Below are positions 33,546 to 43,058 of a DNA stretch of 64,000 nucleotides, piece after piece. The stretch lies in assembly GCF_018127805.1 (NCBI RefSeq), contig NZ_CP072334.1, forward strand, positions 2,334,001 to 2,398,000, written 5' to 3'. Source of the DNA: Prevotella sp. oral taxon 475. Its GTDB lineage: Bacteria > Bacteroidota > Bacteroidia > Bacteroidales > Bacteroidaceae. Below the pieces are notes generated by a model. It was not told where the DNA came from. It saw only the letters and a program-made list of their open reading frames with translations, and searched no databases. Position numbers and translations under genes: made by a program. Position 1 is the first letter of the stretch, and the number at the start of each line of letters is the position of its first letter.

Positions 33546-35402
33546 CTATTCTTTCGCCTCGATAATCTTTGTAAATGCCTCGACCAATTCTTCGACGACA
33601 AAGGGCTGTCCCTTCACCTCATTATACTGATAAGGCACGAATCCGTCTATTTTTCCGCGCAGATAGAGGGCAAACTGTCCCATGTTTTGTTCTGCCACGA
33701 CCACCTTGGGATAAGCTTTGAGCACCGCTTCAGTGTTTCGGGGCAGCGGGTTGATGAAGCGGAACTGCGCCAGAGCCACTTTCTTACCCTGCTTGAGCAT
33801 CTGCCCAAGAGCCGAGAAGAGGTGTCCATAGGTGCTGCCAAAGCCCACAATGAGCAGTTCGGCATGATCTTTATCACCCTGAACAACGACATCGGGCACC
33901 TCGATGCCCGCCACTTTAGCTGCGCGCAGGTGCACCATCTCGTTGTGATTAGTAGGATCGGTAGAGATACTGCCCGTCTTTCCGTCCTTCTCCAAACCGC
34001 CAAGGATGTGTTCATAACCCTCCTGTCCGGGCACAGCCCAATAGCGGGCCAGCGTCTTTTCGTCGCGTTTATAAGGCGTATAGCAGCCCTTCATCTCGGC
34101 CGTAGCAAAGTGTGGACGGATGGCAGGCATTGCGTTGATGTCGGGAAGACGCCATGCTGCAGAGCCATTTCCAAGGAATCCGTCGGTGAGAAGGATCACA
34201 GGTGTAAGATATTCGAGAGCGATTTTGGCGGCCATATAAGCCGAATCGAAGCAGTCGGTGGGGCTGGTTGCGGCGATCACCGGCATGGGCGACTCGCCGT
34301 TTCTGCCATAAAGAGCCTGCAACAAGTCGGTTTGTTCGCTCTTTGTGGGCAGACCTGTAGAGGGGCCACCCCGCTGAACGTCGACGATGACGAGCGGAAT
34401 CTCATCGATAACGGCCAGGTTGATGGCCTCCGACTTCAGGCAAATGCCCGGTCCCGAGGTAGAAGTGGCCGCCAGCGCACCGGCAAAGGCTGCGCCGATG
34501 GCACTGGCACAGCCGGCAATTTCGTCTTCGCATTGCACCGTTTTCACGCCCAGGCTCTTGTGTTTGGCCAGTTCGTGCAGGATGTCGGTGGCCGGAGTGA
34601 TGGGGTAAGAACCCAGATAGAGTTGCAAACCAGCCCTTTCGGCAGCGGCAATCAGTCCGTAGGCTGTAGCTTTATTGCCCGTGATGTCCATGTAACGGCC
34701 CTTCACTTTCTGCTTCGACTCGATGCGATAGGTAGCCGGAACGGAAGCATGCGTGTTATGACCGTAGTCGTAACCCGCCATCACCACCTTGATATTGCTC
34801 TCGGCCACTTGCGGTTTTTTGTGGAATTTCTTGCGGAGGAAGTCGAAAGCCAGCTCCATATCGCGGTTGAAGAGCCAGCAGACGATGCCCAGGGCAAACA
34901 TATTGCGACACTTCAACATCGACTTGTTGTCCATACCGCTATCTTTCAGACATTCCTTTACCATCGTTGTGATAGGGCAAGCCACCACGCAGTCGGGGTC
35001 GATACCCAGTTCTGCGAGATAATCTTCGGTGGTAAACTCTGCCTTTTTCAAGTCTTTCGGCCCGAAACTGTCGGTATCGATGATGATCGTAGCCTGCGGA
35101 CGGGCATATTGATATTGCGTTTTCAGGGCGGCAGCATTCATCGCCACCAGTACGTCGCAGTAGTCGCCGGGGGTGAGAACCTTGTTTTCGCCGATGTGCA
35201 CTTGATAACCCGACACGCCGTTGAGCGACCCTTGCGGGGCCCGGATGTCAGCCGGATAATCCGGAAAGGTTGAAATGTCGTTTCCAACGGTGGCCGAAAT
35301 GGTGGAGAAGATGTTGCCTGCCAACTGCATTCCGTCACCCGAATCCCCTGAAAAACGAACCACGACCTGGTCCAGTTCTTTCACTTCCAATTCTTCGGAC
35401 AT
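33546..35402 (-). CDS. korA: 2-oxoacid:ferredoxin oxidoreductase, fused gamma-alpha subunit (KorA-like)
   Basis: The 618-residue protein fuses a gamma domain (about 10-190, VVRFSGDSGDGMQLAGNIFS) to the alpha domain (about 215-610, TGNKATAYGLIAAAERAGLQLYLGSYPITPATDIL). QCEDEIAGCASAIGAAFAGALAATSTSGPGI and RGGPSTGLPTKSEQTDL are typical of the KorA/VorB fold. The start at 35402 (MSEELEVKELDQVVVRFSG) has a full promoter upstream. With korB it feeds electrons into ferredoxin in anaerobic central metabolism. Confidence 0.94.
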   Translation of the reverse strand: MSEELEVKELDQVVVRFSGDSGDGMQLAGNIFSTISATVGNDISTFPDYPADIRAPQGSLNGVSGYQVHIGENKVLTPGDYCDVLVAMNAAALKTQYQYARPQATIIIDTDSFGPKDLKKAEFTTEDYLAELGIDPDCVVACPITTMVKECLKDSGMDNKSMLKCRNMFALGIVCWLFNRDMELAFDFLRKKFHKKPQVAESNIKVVMAGYDYGHNTHASVPATYRIESKQKVKGRYMDITGNKATAYGLIAAAERAGLQLYLGSYPITPATDILHELAKHKSLGVKTVQCEDEIAGCASAIGAAFAGALAATSTSGPGICLKSEAINLAVIDEIPLVIVDVQRGGPSTGLPTKSEQTDLLQALYGRNGESPMPVIAATSPTDCFDSAYMAAKIALEYLTPVILLTDGFLGNGSAAWRLPDINAMPAIRPHFATAEMKGCYTPYKRDEKTLARYWAVPGQEGYEHILGGLEKDGKTGSISTDPTNHNEMVHLRAAKVAGIEVPDVVVQGDKDHAELLIVGFGSTYGHLFSALGQMLKQGKKVALAQFRFINPLPRNTEAVLKAYPKVVVAEQNMGQFALYLRGKIDGFVPYQYNEVKGQPFVVEELVEAFTKIIEAKE

Positions 35403-35442
35403 AATAAGTAGCGCGTTAGATTGTTTATTGTTGTAACATTCG

Positions 35443-35474
35443 CAAAAGTATAATAAATAAAGGATAGGCACAAA
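35443..35474 (-). promoter_or_regulatory. korA-korB promoter
   Basis: On the minus strand TTTG (35474-35471), a 20-base spacer and TACTTTTG (35450-35443) match the consensus; the ATG is 41 bases on. Confidence 0.75.
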
Positions 35475-35740
35475 TATTTCTGCGAAAAAAAAGAAAAAAT
35501 ATTTTCTCTGTTGAACCGATGAAGGAGTGGTGCGGAGCGACGGAAGTTTAAAAACAAATAGGGAAAGCAACCTTCTTTATTTTTTTGCCACTCGTGGTAT
35601 GGCAAAAGGTTAGAGAAAAGCAGACTTCTATTGAAAAAAGTAAGTGGCTGCGAGTCGACTTTTCACGCTATTCGGGGTGGTTTCTGCAAGCCATTGAATT
35701 TCAGTCGGTTAAAAAGCGACTCCTCAAAGCATATTTTTGA

Positions 35741-35836
35741 GGAGTAAGGAGGGGAGTAGTAAGTAGTAAGGAGAGAAGGAATAAGTACCTTGGAGAAGAG
35801 AAGTAAGGAGTAGAGAGAAACTCTCCCCCCCTCACT
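35741..35836. repeat. Purine-rich AAGGAGTAGTAAG tract
   Basis: A plus-strand run of loosely repeated AAGGAG, AGTAGTAAG and GGAGAGAAG, ending in CTCTCCCCCCC. It resembles the tracts joined to AAAGCTAAG copies 5-7 but here stands alone. No gene is seen in 35475-36195. Confidence 0.75.
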
Positions 35837-36032
35837 TAGAGAGCCTGGAGAGACCAAGACCTACGGCCTTGTTTTCCCTTTGCATGCCGTAGACAGGGTA
35901 GGTTCATTCCATTCGCCAGCCCTACCCTACCTACAGACTAACCCCAATGGGGTTGTTGGCGCAAAAGAATGTGAAGGTTATGCCAGGTTGTGATAGATAC
36001 TTGATTCTTAGCCCGTTATCAAACGCTTTCCG

Positions 36033-36180
36033 AAAGCTAAGAAAACGAAGTGCAAAAGCTAAGAGATGACATCGCAAAAGCTAAGAAAATGCATTGCAAA
36101 ACCTTAGCTTTTGAGGAGGAAGGGGAAAAGTAGTAAGGAGTAAGGAGGGAAGAAGTAAGTCGTAAAGGAGAAAAGGATGA
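36033..36180. repeat. AAAGCTAAG dispersed element, copy 5, with purine tract
   Basis: AAAGCTAAG at 36033, 36055 and 36077 (22-bp steps), then the inverted CTTAGCTTTT at 36103, then a purine tract GAGGAGGAAGGGGAAAAG... to about 36180. The order and spacers match copies 6 and 7 closely (alternate units end GAGATG and AAAATGCATTGC). Confidence 0.92.
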
Positions 36181-36195
36181 CGGGCGAAACGGAAA

Positions 36196-36224
36196 AGCGC
36201 GTGCCGCCATTTGCCACACGCGCT
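36196..36224 (-). terminator. Intrinsic terminator after the PAP2-type gene
   Basis: AGCGCGTG (36196-36203) pairs with CACGCGCT (36217-36224). On the minus strand TTTTCC follows the stem. Confidence 0.75.
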
Positions 36225-36261
36225 GCTGTTTCTCCTTCGAAGGGGAAGAATCAAATGGGGG

Positions 36262-37227
36262 TTATGCTTGTTTCAATCCTCTGCTTGCCCACATCAACAC
36301 GCCATACATCAGTGCGCCGGTGAGCAGACCTGCCAAGGCATCGATGGCATAATGGGCCAGAATATACACCGTGGAGAAGCACATCAGGATAAAGAAAGGC
36401 AGCAAAACAAGGAAGAGACGCTTGTTGCCGGAGTGCCAGGCGAGCAACAGAATGACGGTACTAATGCCCACATGACTACTGGGAAAGGCGGCCGTTGGGC
36501 GTTCGCCGGCTTCGTGAGTTTGCTCCACCAGTTGGTAGAAGAGGCCATCGGGATTGCCGGGACTGATCATTCGCTCGCTGTGCGTGTTGAAATAGTCGCC
36601 CAGATGGGGGAAAATGCCCGCTGCTATCTTGTCGAATCCTACGGCAGGATAGTAGTATTGCGGACCGGTTACGGGCAGTACCACGAAGATAACGTAGAAG
36701 ATGAAGAAGGATGCGATGATGACGAACGATGCCCTTTCGAACTCAGCGTAACGATAAAAGAAGTAGAACAGCACCACAACGAGAATCATGGGGAAGTAAG
36801 AGGCATAACCCAGATCCATCAACTCGCTGAAAAGGTAGCTGGGAACGGCTTGATGGAACACCAATGCTGGCTGAAAGCCGAACAACGACTGCTCGATGCT
36901 GGCAAAAACATAGTCGAGATTGGGCAGAATACGGTTGATTTCGTAGGTGTCGGGATACCACCACGACAGCAGATAGAGCTGTGCCAGCACACGGGTAAAC
37001 CGAGTAAAACGACACGGCACCAGTCTGTACACCAGCCATAGGGCCAGGGTGATGACGCCGATTCTGATTCGTCCCCATACCATCGCCTCGGGATTGGAGA
37101 GCTTCGTGTAGGTGAAGAACACCACCAACAGAGTTAACAGCATGTAAGCCAGCACTACCCACTCAAGCCAGAGCAGTCCGCGTTTCGGGTTTTTCTCGAT
37201 AGAGAAGAGTGTTTTCATCCAGTTCAT
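36262..37227 (-). CDS. PAP2-superfamily membrane protein, inositol phosphorylceramide synthase-like
   Basis: The 321-residue protein has about six transmembrane helices. RPTAAFPSSHVGISTVILLLAWH (about 247-269) and ILAHYAIDALAGLLTG (about 293-308) carry the SxxH and HxxxD catalytic motifs of the PAP2_3/AUR1 group. Bacteroidales make sphingolipids, and this class may transfer a phospho-headgroup to ceramide or act as a lipid phosphatase; which one is inference. Its start lies one base beyond the epimerase stop, so the two are coupled. A terminator follows. Confidence 0.85.
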   Translation of the reverse strand: MNWMKTLFSIEKNPKRGLLWLEWVVLAYMLLTLLVVFFTYTKLSNPEAMVWGRIRIGVITLALWLVYRLVPCRFTRFTRVLAQLYLLSWWYPDTYEINRILPNLDYVFASIEQSLFGFQPALVFHQAVPSYLFSELMDLGYASYFPMILVVVLFYFFYRYAEFERASFVIIASFFIFYVIFVVLPVTGPQYYYPAVGFDKIAAGIFPHLGDYFNTHSERMISPGNPDGLFYQLVEQTHEAGERPTAAFPSSHVGISTVILLLAWHSGNKRLFLVLLPFFILMCFSTVYILAHYAIDALAGLLTGALMYGVLMWASRGLKQA

Positions 37228-37228
37228 A

Positions 37229-38257
37229 CTACAACCATCCGTTTTCTTGATACCATTTGATGGTGAGCTGGGTTCCACGAGCCAGGTCGTAGTGCGGATG
37301 GAAGCCCAGTTCGTCCATCGCCGGCTCGATGTTGCACCGCCAATTGCGTTGTTTGAGAATGTGATACTTGTCGTTGTTGAGGGCCGAAATCTTGCCTGTG
37401 GCGCGCCCTACATATTCACCTACGAACGTAACGAGCCGCAATACCCATACGGGAGCTTTGATACGCAATACCCAAGGCTTGCCCAGCTCTTTGCAAATGA
37501 GGTGACTGAAGTGGGAAGAACTGTATACGCCGCCGTCGCTTAAGAAGTATTTGCGACCGCTCATGCCTCTGTCTAATGCCAGAAACACGGCTTGCACCAC
37601 GTCTTGAACGTAAATAAAGGTGAGGTCTTGCGGGCGGAAACCCACCGAAAAGTCGCTATGTCCCTTGATGCTTTTGGCCATCAGGAAGTAGTCTTTTTCT
37701 CTTGGACCGTACACTCCGGTAGGTCTGAGCACGATATAGGGGAAGAGACATTCGCCCGGTTCTCCGTCTTCGTCTTTCGGGTTCAGACTGTCTAAATATT
37801 GTTCTGCCTGCCATTTGCTGCGCCCATAAGCGGTGTTGGGCATGGGGAGGTCGGTTTCTTGAATTTCTTCGTAGGGCTGCGACTCTCTCACCGGTCCGAA
37901 GATGCTGAGCGAACTGATGAAGATAAACCGCTTCATCTTCATCTTCAGGGCGATGATGGCATCGGCCAGGTTTTTCGTTCCCAGGGTGTTCACGCGGTAG
38001 AAGTCGCGTTTGTGCAGACATTTGGTGGCCCCTGCGGCATGCACCACATAGTCGAAAGTGTGCGGTTGGAGCTGTTTCTTCAACCGTTCCACGTCGGAGA
38101 GGTCGAGTTCGATGAAATGTATGCGCGGATCTGATAGATATTGGCGCGAGCTCGACGGTCTTACGGCGGCCCACACTTCCATATCGCGCTTCAAAGCCTC
38201 TTCAACGATGAAGCTTCCGATGAATCCGCTGGCACCGGTAACAAGTATTTTATCCAT
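37229..38257 (-). CDS. NAD(P)-dependent epimerase/dehydratase (extended SDR)
   Basis: The 342-residue protein starts MDKILVTGASGFIGSFIVEEA with the GxxGxxG nucleotide-binding motif. The extended-SDR active site YGRSKWQAEQYL (about 148-159) carries Tyr and Lys, after FISSLSIFGP. VVHAAGATKCLHKRDF is the usual mid motif. It may act on a nucleotide sugar or, like sterol-dehydrogenase relatives, on a lipid; its pairing with an AUR1-like gene suggests lipid head-group or sphingolipid work. Confidence 0.9.
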   Translation of the reverse strand: MDKILVTGASGFIGSFIVEEALKRDMEVWAAVRPSSSRQYLSDPRIHFIELDLSDVERLKKQLQPHTFDYVVHAAGATKCLHKRDFYRVNTLGTKNLADAIIALKMKMKRFIFISSLSIFGPVRESQPYEEIQETDLPMPNTAYGRSKWQAEQYLDSLNPKDEDGEPGECLFPYIVLRPTGVYGPREKDYFLMAKSIKGHSDFSVGFRPQDLTFIYVQDVVQAVFLALDRGMSGRKYFLSDGGVYSSSHFSHLICKELGKPWVLRIKAPVWVLRLVTFVGEYVGRATGKISALNNDKYHILKQRNWRCNIEPAMDELGFHPHYDLARGTQLTIKWYQENGWL

Positions 38258-38271
38258 AAATATTAAAATAT

Positions 38272-38318
38272 GACAACGCAGAAGTCGGGTTCTCAACGAA
38301 CCGACACACTGCGTTGTC
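38272..38318 (-). terminator. Hairpin between nitroreductase and epimerase genes
   Basis: GACAACGCAG (38272-38281) and CTGCGTTGTC (38309-38318) with an inner GTCGG-GTTC/GAACCGAC stem. On the minus strand ATATTTTAATATTT follows, so it can end the nitroreductase transcript. Confidence 0.8.
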
Positions 38319-38341
38319 GTGTATGTCTCTCTGCCTCAAAG

Positions 38342-39067
38342 TCATATTCGATGGTAGGTCTGGTCGAAAGGTTGCCGATAACGGTCGCCCCAAACGCCTT
38401 TCGGCAAACGGATTCCACAAGAAACCACCATGTTGATTTCCGCTCTGCAGGGGAGATGCAGTAGGCGTTTGATGCGCCAACTGTCGAAACCTTCCAGCGG
38501 ACAGGTGTCGTATCCGGCCTCGCTCATGGCTAACATAAACGTCTGAGCAGCCAAAGCGCAACTCTTATGCACCACAACGCGTGTGTCACTCTCGGATACC
38601 TGTCGGGTGATAGGACGGAAAAGACCTACGCATTGAGCCAAGGCTTTGCGCACAAGTCCGAGCAATCCGAAGCAACGAGCATACAAAAAGGGAATCACCA
38701 TGCCGTAATACATCGCCCAACGCCTCGAGCGTTTGTCGTGCTTCTCTACCGGACTGTTGCGTCGTACGTTCTCTAATTCAAACTCTACAGCCGCCTGTGC
38801 GTGCTTGCGATATAAGTCCTGGCGAGTGACAAAAACCACTAATTGCTGCGCAGTGGTGGCCGATTGCTGCGAAAGACAGGCCTTTCCCATAGCCGTAAGC
38901 ACGTTTTTATCAGTGATATGGTAGCATTCCCACAGCTGCATGTTGGAACTTGACGGGGCAAGCGTGGCCAATTCGATACACGCTTTGACGCGTTCGGCAT
39001 CGATAGGTTGTGCCGAATCATAGCAACGAACAGCTCTACGATGTTCCAGAATCTCTTTTAATGACAT
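38342..39067 (-). CDS. Nitroreductase family protein
   Basis: The 241-residue flavoprotein-like protein begins MSLKEILEHRRAVRCYDSAQPI, with the FMN-contacting HRRAVRCYD, and continues ELATLAPSSSNMQLWECY (about 34-51), a conserved segment. GYDTCPLEGFD (about 188-198) and LPCRAEINMVVSCG follow. A hydrophobic stretch (YYGMVIPFLYARCFGLLGLV) in the middle is longer than in many family members. Substrate unknown. The reading frame extends upstream over dsbD, but 39067 fits the family start. Confidence 0.88.
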   Translation of the reverse strand: MSLKEILEHRRAVRCYDSAQPIDAERVKACIELATLAPSSSNMQLWECYHITDKNVLTAMGKACLSQQSATTAQQLVVFVTRQDLYRKHAQAAVEFELENVRRNSPVEKHDKRSRRWAMYYGMVIPFLYARCFGLLGLVRKALAQCVGLFRPITRQVSESDTRVVVHKSCALAAQTFMLAMSEAGYDTCPLEGFDSWRIKRLLHLPCRAEINMVVSCGIRLPKGVWGDRYRQPFDQTYHRI

Positions 39068-39167
39068 AAAATCAATATGAAATGATCGTTGAAAGTTGGT
39101 CTCACAACTCGTAATGAGTTGATGCTGGAAACCTGTATCCTGATTCTTTGTTGATTGATGGCAGGTC

Positions 39168-41204
39168 TTATTTTCTATAATTCCCCAGTCCCTGATTGAG
39201 GAAGTCGATGTAATGGGCAATATCTTCGTCGTAACTGTACGACTTTCCGAGCGGATTTCCTGCATTGTCGAGCGTCACATAGAAAGGCTGAGCATTAGCT
39301 CCGAACTTGCTTCTTTGCAGAAAACTCCACTTGTCACCTACAGTTCGCAGGGTGCGTTTTTGTCCATTCTCCTCTATTTCGATAGGTTGGGGCAGCGGTT
39401 TCTTGTCGTCCACATACAAAGAGATAAGCACATAGTCTTTGGTAAGCTTGTCTGCCACTTGCGGATCTGTCCAAACGGCGGCCTCCATCTTACGACAATT
39501 CACGCAACCGAAGCCGGTAAAGTCGATCAAAACAGGCTTTCCCTGCGCTGCTGCAGCAGCCATTCCCTCTTCATAGTCGGTGAATTGAGCGCGCACCTCA
39601 TTGTGATAGAGGTTGAAGTCCTGTGTACTCATCGGCGGAGCGAATGCACTTACTGCCTTACAAGGGGCTCCCCACAAGCCGGGAACCATGTAAATGGCGA
39701 AGGCGAACGAGAAAAGACCCAGCATAATACAAGGAACGGGCATGGCATCGCTACTGCCTTGATCGCTGGCGAACTTGAGTCGGCCGATGAGATACAAACC
39801 CATCAGCGCAAAGATAACGATCCAAAGCGAGAGGAATACTTCGCGATCAAGCAAGTGCCAACCGTAAGCCAGGTCGGCAACGGAGAAGAATTTCAAGGCG
39901 AAAGCCAGTTCGATGAAGCCCAGCACCACCTTAATGGTATTCATCCAGCTACCCGATTTAGGTGCTTGTTTGAGCCATGTGGGGAAGAGAGCAAAGAGAG
40001 TGAAAGGCAAAGCCAAAGCAACGGCAAACCCAAGCATACCAATGGCCGGGCCAGAGATGCTTCCTGCCGTGCTCACCTGCACCAAAAGAAAGCCGATGAT
40101 GGGGCCTGTGCACGAGAAAGAGACGAGCGACAGAGTGAATGCCATGAGGAAAATGCTAAGGATTCCGCTGGTAGATGAGGCCTTACTGTCCACTGCATTG
40201 CCCCACTTGTCGGGCAAACGAATTTCGAACCATCCAAAGAACGAAAGCGCGAAGACCACCAACAGAGCGCAGAAGAAGATATTGAAGACGGCGTTGGTAG
40301 AGAGAGCATTGAGCGAACTGGCCCCAAACAGAGCCGTGATGGCCAGTCCAAGGGTGAGATAGATCACGATAATGGAGATGCCATAGGTCACAGCGTCGCG
40401 TATTCCCTTGGCTTTGTCTTGCGACCGCTTGAGGAAAAAGCTCACCGTCATCGGGATAATAGGCCACACACAGGGTGTGAAGAGCGCGAGAAGTCCGCCG
40501 ATAAAGCCCATCGCAAATATGTAAAGCAGCGAACTTTCGTCGCTGCCTTCACTGCCATTATAGGCCTTCAACTCTTTGATAACAGGCTTCCATAGATCTC
40601 CTTGGGCCGCGATGGCCGCCGTATCTACGGCTGCAGGTGCACCGGCGACGGTGTCTGCAGGCACATCAGTTTGCAAAGAGACGAGCGGATCCTCCTTTTC
40701 GGCCTCCACCTTTTTCTCCTCTTGCGCTTCAGGAGCATCTGCTGCGCCCTTTCCCGAGTAGTCGAACTCCACCTGTGTGGGCGGCAAACAGTTTTGGTCG
40801 TTGCAGGCCCCGTATTCCAAATAACCTTTTATCTTATACGTTTTGCCTGTTATTTTATACCGCTGCACGAAGGTAACAGCATTCTCAAAGTAGCGCAACT
40901 TCATCTCGAAGAGCTTATCATAGTTGCTGATTTCCTTGCCCTTGGCCTGCAATTTTCCTGCGGGCTGTGCACCTTCGGCCTTCTCTGTGGTGAGCGTTGC
41001 CGAGATCGGACCGCCGCTGGGCAGGCCGGTTGAGTAGACATGCCAGCCATTATCAATCTTGGCAGAGAAGATCACGTCTACCTCCGTAGGCGAAACCTGC
41101 TTCTGCTGCACGCTGAAATGCACTGGATTTTGCATCTGCGCAGCCGCCGAGAGAGCGAAAAATGCCATCAAAGCAGCCAGTAAAGAAAACTTCATCTTTG
41201 TCAT
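39168..41204 (-). CDS. DsbD-type thiol:disulfide interchange protein
   Basis: The 678-residue protein has a signal peptide, an N-terminal beta domain (about 25-150, with a CNDQNCLPP pair), a polar linker rich in Glu and Ala, eight or so transmembrane helices (about 228-510, GGLLALFTPCVWPIIPMTVSFF with the conserved Cys-Pro), and a C-terminal thioredoxin-like domain with C567-V-N-C570. It moves electrons from cytoplasmic thioredoxin to periplasmic partners. Linker composition is unusual but common in the phylum. Confidence 0.94.
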   Translation of the reverse strand: MTKMKFSLLAALMAFFALSAAAQMQNPVHFSVQQKQVSPTEVDVIFSAKIDNGWHVYSTGLPSGGPISATLTTEKAEGAQPAGKLQAKGKEISNYDKLFEMKLRYFENAVTFVQRYKITGKTYKIKGYLEYGACNDQNCLPPTQVEFDYSGKGAADAPEAQEEKKVEAEKEDPLVSLQTDVPADTVAGAPAAVDTAAIAAQGDLWKPVIKELKAYNGSEGSDESSLLYIFAMGFIGGLLALFTPCVWPIIPMTVSFFLKRSQDKAKGIRDAVTYGISIIVIYLTLGLAITALFGASSLNALSTNAVFNIFFCALLVVFALSFFGWFEIRLPDKWGNAVDSKASSTSGILSIFLMAFTLSLVSFSCTGPIIGFLLVQVSTAGSISGPAIGMLGFAVALALPFTLFALFPTWLKQAPKSGSWMNTIKVVLGFIELAFALKFFSVADLAYGWHLLDREVFLSLWIVIFALMGLYLIGRLKFASDQGSSDAMPVPCIMLGLFSFAFAIYMVPGLWGAPCKAVSAFAPPMSTQDFNLYHNEVRAQFTDYEEGMAAAAAQGKPVLIDFTGFGCVNCRKMEAAVWTDPQVADKLTKDYVLISLYVDDKKPLPQPIEIEENGQKRTLRTVGDKWSFLQRSKFGANAQPFYVTLDNAGNPLGKSYSYDEDIAHYIDFLNQGLGNYRK

Positions 41205-41223
41205 ATCACATTATCTTATATTG

Positions 41224-41231
41224 CAAATATA
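41224..41231 (-). promoter_or_regulatory. -7 element for dsbD-type gene
   Basis: TATATTTG on the minus strand, 19 bases before the start codon. Confidence 0.45.
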
Positions 41232-41268
41232 GCTTATTTTTCTTGTTCATCATTTTTCTTGAGCCCTT

Positions 41269-42558
41269 TCAGCAGCCCTTGTGCGTCATGATATCGAGCA
41301 CGCAACGGTCCGTTTCATCCATTCCCTGCCTGCCGATGGTGGCCAGATTGCGGATGCTTCGGTCTACATCCTCATCGATAATACCCTCTACCGAACTAAC
41401 GCATTTGTGCTGAATGGCGAGCATAGCGCTCATCACGGCCGTGCTTACGCCCGTGGCCAGTTTGAGAGCGCAACTGGGTTTGGCCCCATCGCAAATCATT
41501 CCCGTAACGTTGGCAATCATATTTTTCACCGAAAACGAAATTTGTTCGAAAGTTCCGCCCATCAGATAGGTGATACCGCAACTGCTTCCCGTACTGGCCA
41601 CCACGCAACCGCATAGTGCTGAGAGCGGACCGAGGTGCTGTTTGATATAGATGGCCGTGAGATTGCTGATGATGAGTGCTCGGATGAGTTCTTCTTCGGT
41701 GTTATGATTCTCGCGAGCAAAGGTCGTTACGGGCACGGTTGTACAGATACCTTGATTCCCACTGCCGCTGTTGCTCATCACAGGAACCATCGCTCCCGCC
41801 ATGCGAGCATCGCAAGCACCGCCCGTAGCCGAGAGAACGTGAGCAAAAATGCTGTCGCCCAGTACGCCCCGACCCAACGGACTGCACATCGTCTTGCCCA
41901 GTTGATGACCGTAGTTGTATTCCAATCCGCTCTTTGAGGCATTCTCATTCAGGCGTTTGGCTTCGAGAATAAAACGTAGGTCGTCGATAGAGGTTGTGGT
42001 AGCAAACTCGTAAACCTTCATCAACGACAGTTCTACAGTGGTTTTTCCTACTGTCTCGGCACTGCACGAGGCCTTGTCCAGCAGCACCTTCTCGCCCTTT
42101 CTAAGAAACACAAAGTTGGTGTGCGCCCCTTTGATGCGGGCTTCAGCCTCGCTGTTTCCGGCTCTGCACACCACGTCGATGTAGAGTTTGTCGGAGTCTT
42201 CTTTCTCCAAACCGATGTCGATGCGGTTCTCGGCGATGAGCACTTTGCCGCGTTCCACACTCTCGGGGGTGCAGGCCTGGAGCACTTCCAGTTGTTTTTC
42301 AGCATCGCCGATGAGAATTCCCAGGGCGATGGCGATAGGCAATCCAATCATCCCCGTACCGGGAATGCCTACTCCCATGGCGTTTTTCAGGATATTGGCA
42401 CTCAGCTTCACCTCCACCCGTTCGGGCAGAGTGCCAAGCAGTTCTTTGGCTTTCGCCGCGCACAAGGCCACGGCTATCGGCTCGGTACAGCCAATGGCAG
42501 GCACCACCTGTTGGTGAATCAGGTCGAGAATGGCCTGTCTGTCGTCGTTGGATAACAT
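41269..42558 (-). CDS. UPF0597 family protein, L-serine/L-cysteine dehydratase alpha-like
   Basis: The 429-residue protein starts LIHQQVVPAIGCTEPIAVALCAAKA (about 13-37), a hallmark of UPF0597 (YhaM/CdsB) and related to the alpha part of iron-sulfur serine dehydratases. SGSGNQGICTTVPV (about 264-277) and SSCGITYLMGG (about 330-340) carry conserved residues. Members act as cysteine desulfidases in enteric bacteria. Four conserved cysteines could bind an iron-sulfur cluster. The physiological substrate here is not determined. Confidence 0.9.
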   Translation of the reverse strand: MLSNDDRQAILDLIHQQVVPAIGCTEPIAVALCAAKAKELLGTLPERVEVKLSANILKNAMGVGIPGTGMIGLPIAIALGILIGDAEKQLEVLQACTPESVERGKVLIAENRIDIGLEKEDSDKLYIDVVCRAGNSEAEARIKGAHTNFVFLRKGEKVLLDKASCSAETVGKTTVELSLMKVYEFATTTSIDDLRFILEAKRLNENASKSGLEYNYGHQLGKTMCSPLGRGVLGDSIFAHVLSATGGACDARMAGAMVPVMSNSGSGNQGICTTVPVTTFARENHNTEEELIRALIISNLTAIYIKQHLGPLSALCGCVVASTGSSCGITYLMGGTFEQISFSVKNMIANVTGMICDGAKPSCALKLATGVSTAVMSAMLAIQHKCVSSVEGIIDEDVDRSIRNLATIGRQGMDETDRCVLDIMTHKGC

Positions 42559-42658
42559 GATGTCACGTCTTGTTTTTTCACCTTATTATATTACGGTAAG
42601 CAAATGTGGGGATGCGCCTCCTCGGGTTCTGTCAAGGCAAACGCGATCCTATTTGTTG

Positions 42659-42666
42659 CAAAGTTA
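42659..42666 (-). promoter_or_regulatory. -7 element for the UPF0597 gene
   Basis: TAACTTTG on the minus strand; a possible TTG lies 17 to 18 bases upstream. The leader of about 90 nt shows no clear structure. Confidence 0.5.
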
Positions 42667-42770
42667 GTGTAATTTGCGAAAAACAAGCGAATGAACTCCA
42701 TTTATTTTACCTCAATTTCGAAGCGCGCTTGCAACTTATTGTTTATCAACATCTTACAGAATAAACTGTA

Positions 42771-43011
42771 AAAGCTAAGAAAACGACCTGCAAAAGCTAA
42801 GAGAATGGAATGCGAAAGCTAAGAAAACGCATTGCGAAAGCTTAGCTTTTAAGGAGTAAGGAGGAGAGTAGTAAGTAGTAAAGAGAGAAGTAGTAGGGAG
42901 AAGAGGAGGAGTAATAAAGAGGAAAAAGGGAAGTAGTAAAGGAGTAAGGGGAAAAGTAGGAAGGAGTAAGAAGGGAAGGAGTAAAGAGGAAAAAGGGAGA
43001 GAATTGGGCAT
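42771..43011. repeat. AAAGCTAAG dispersed element, copy 6, with long purine tract
   Basis: AAAGCTAAG at 42771, 42793 and 42815, a terminal palindrome GAAAGCTTAGCTTTT at 42836-42850, then about 160 nt of AAGGAG/AGTAGTAAG-like purines to near 43011. The T9SS operon begins 48 bases later. Copy 7 is an inverted near-match at the other end of that operon. Confidence 0.92.
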
Positions 43012-43058
43012 GCATTCTCTGTGTGGCGTATACAATAAATGGCGGAGGGGAGCGTTAT

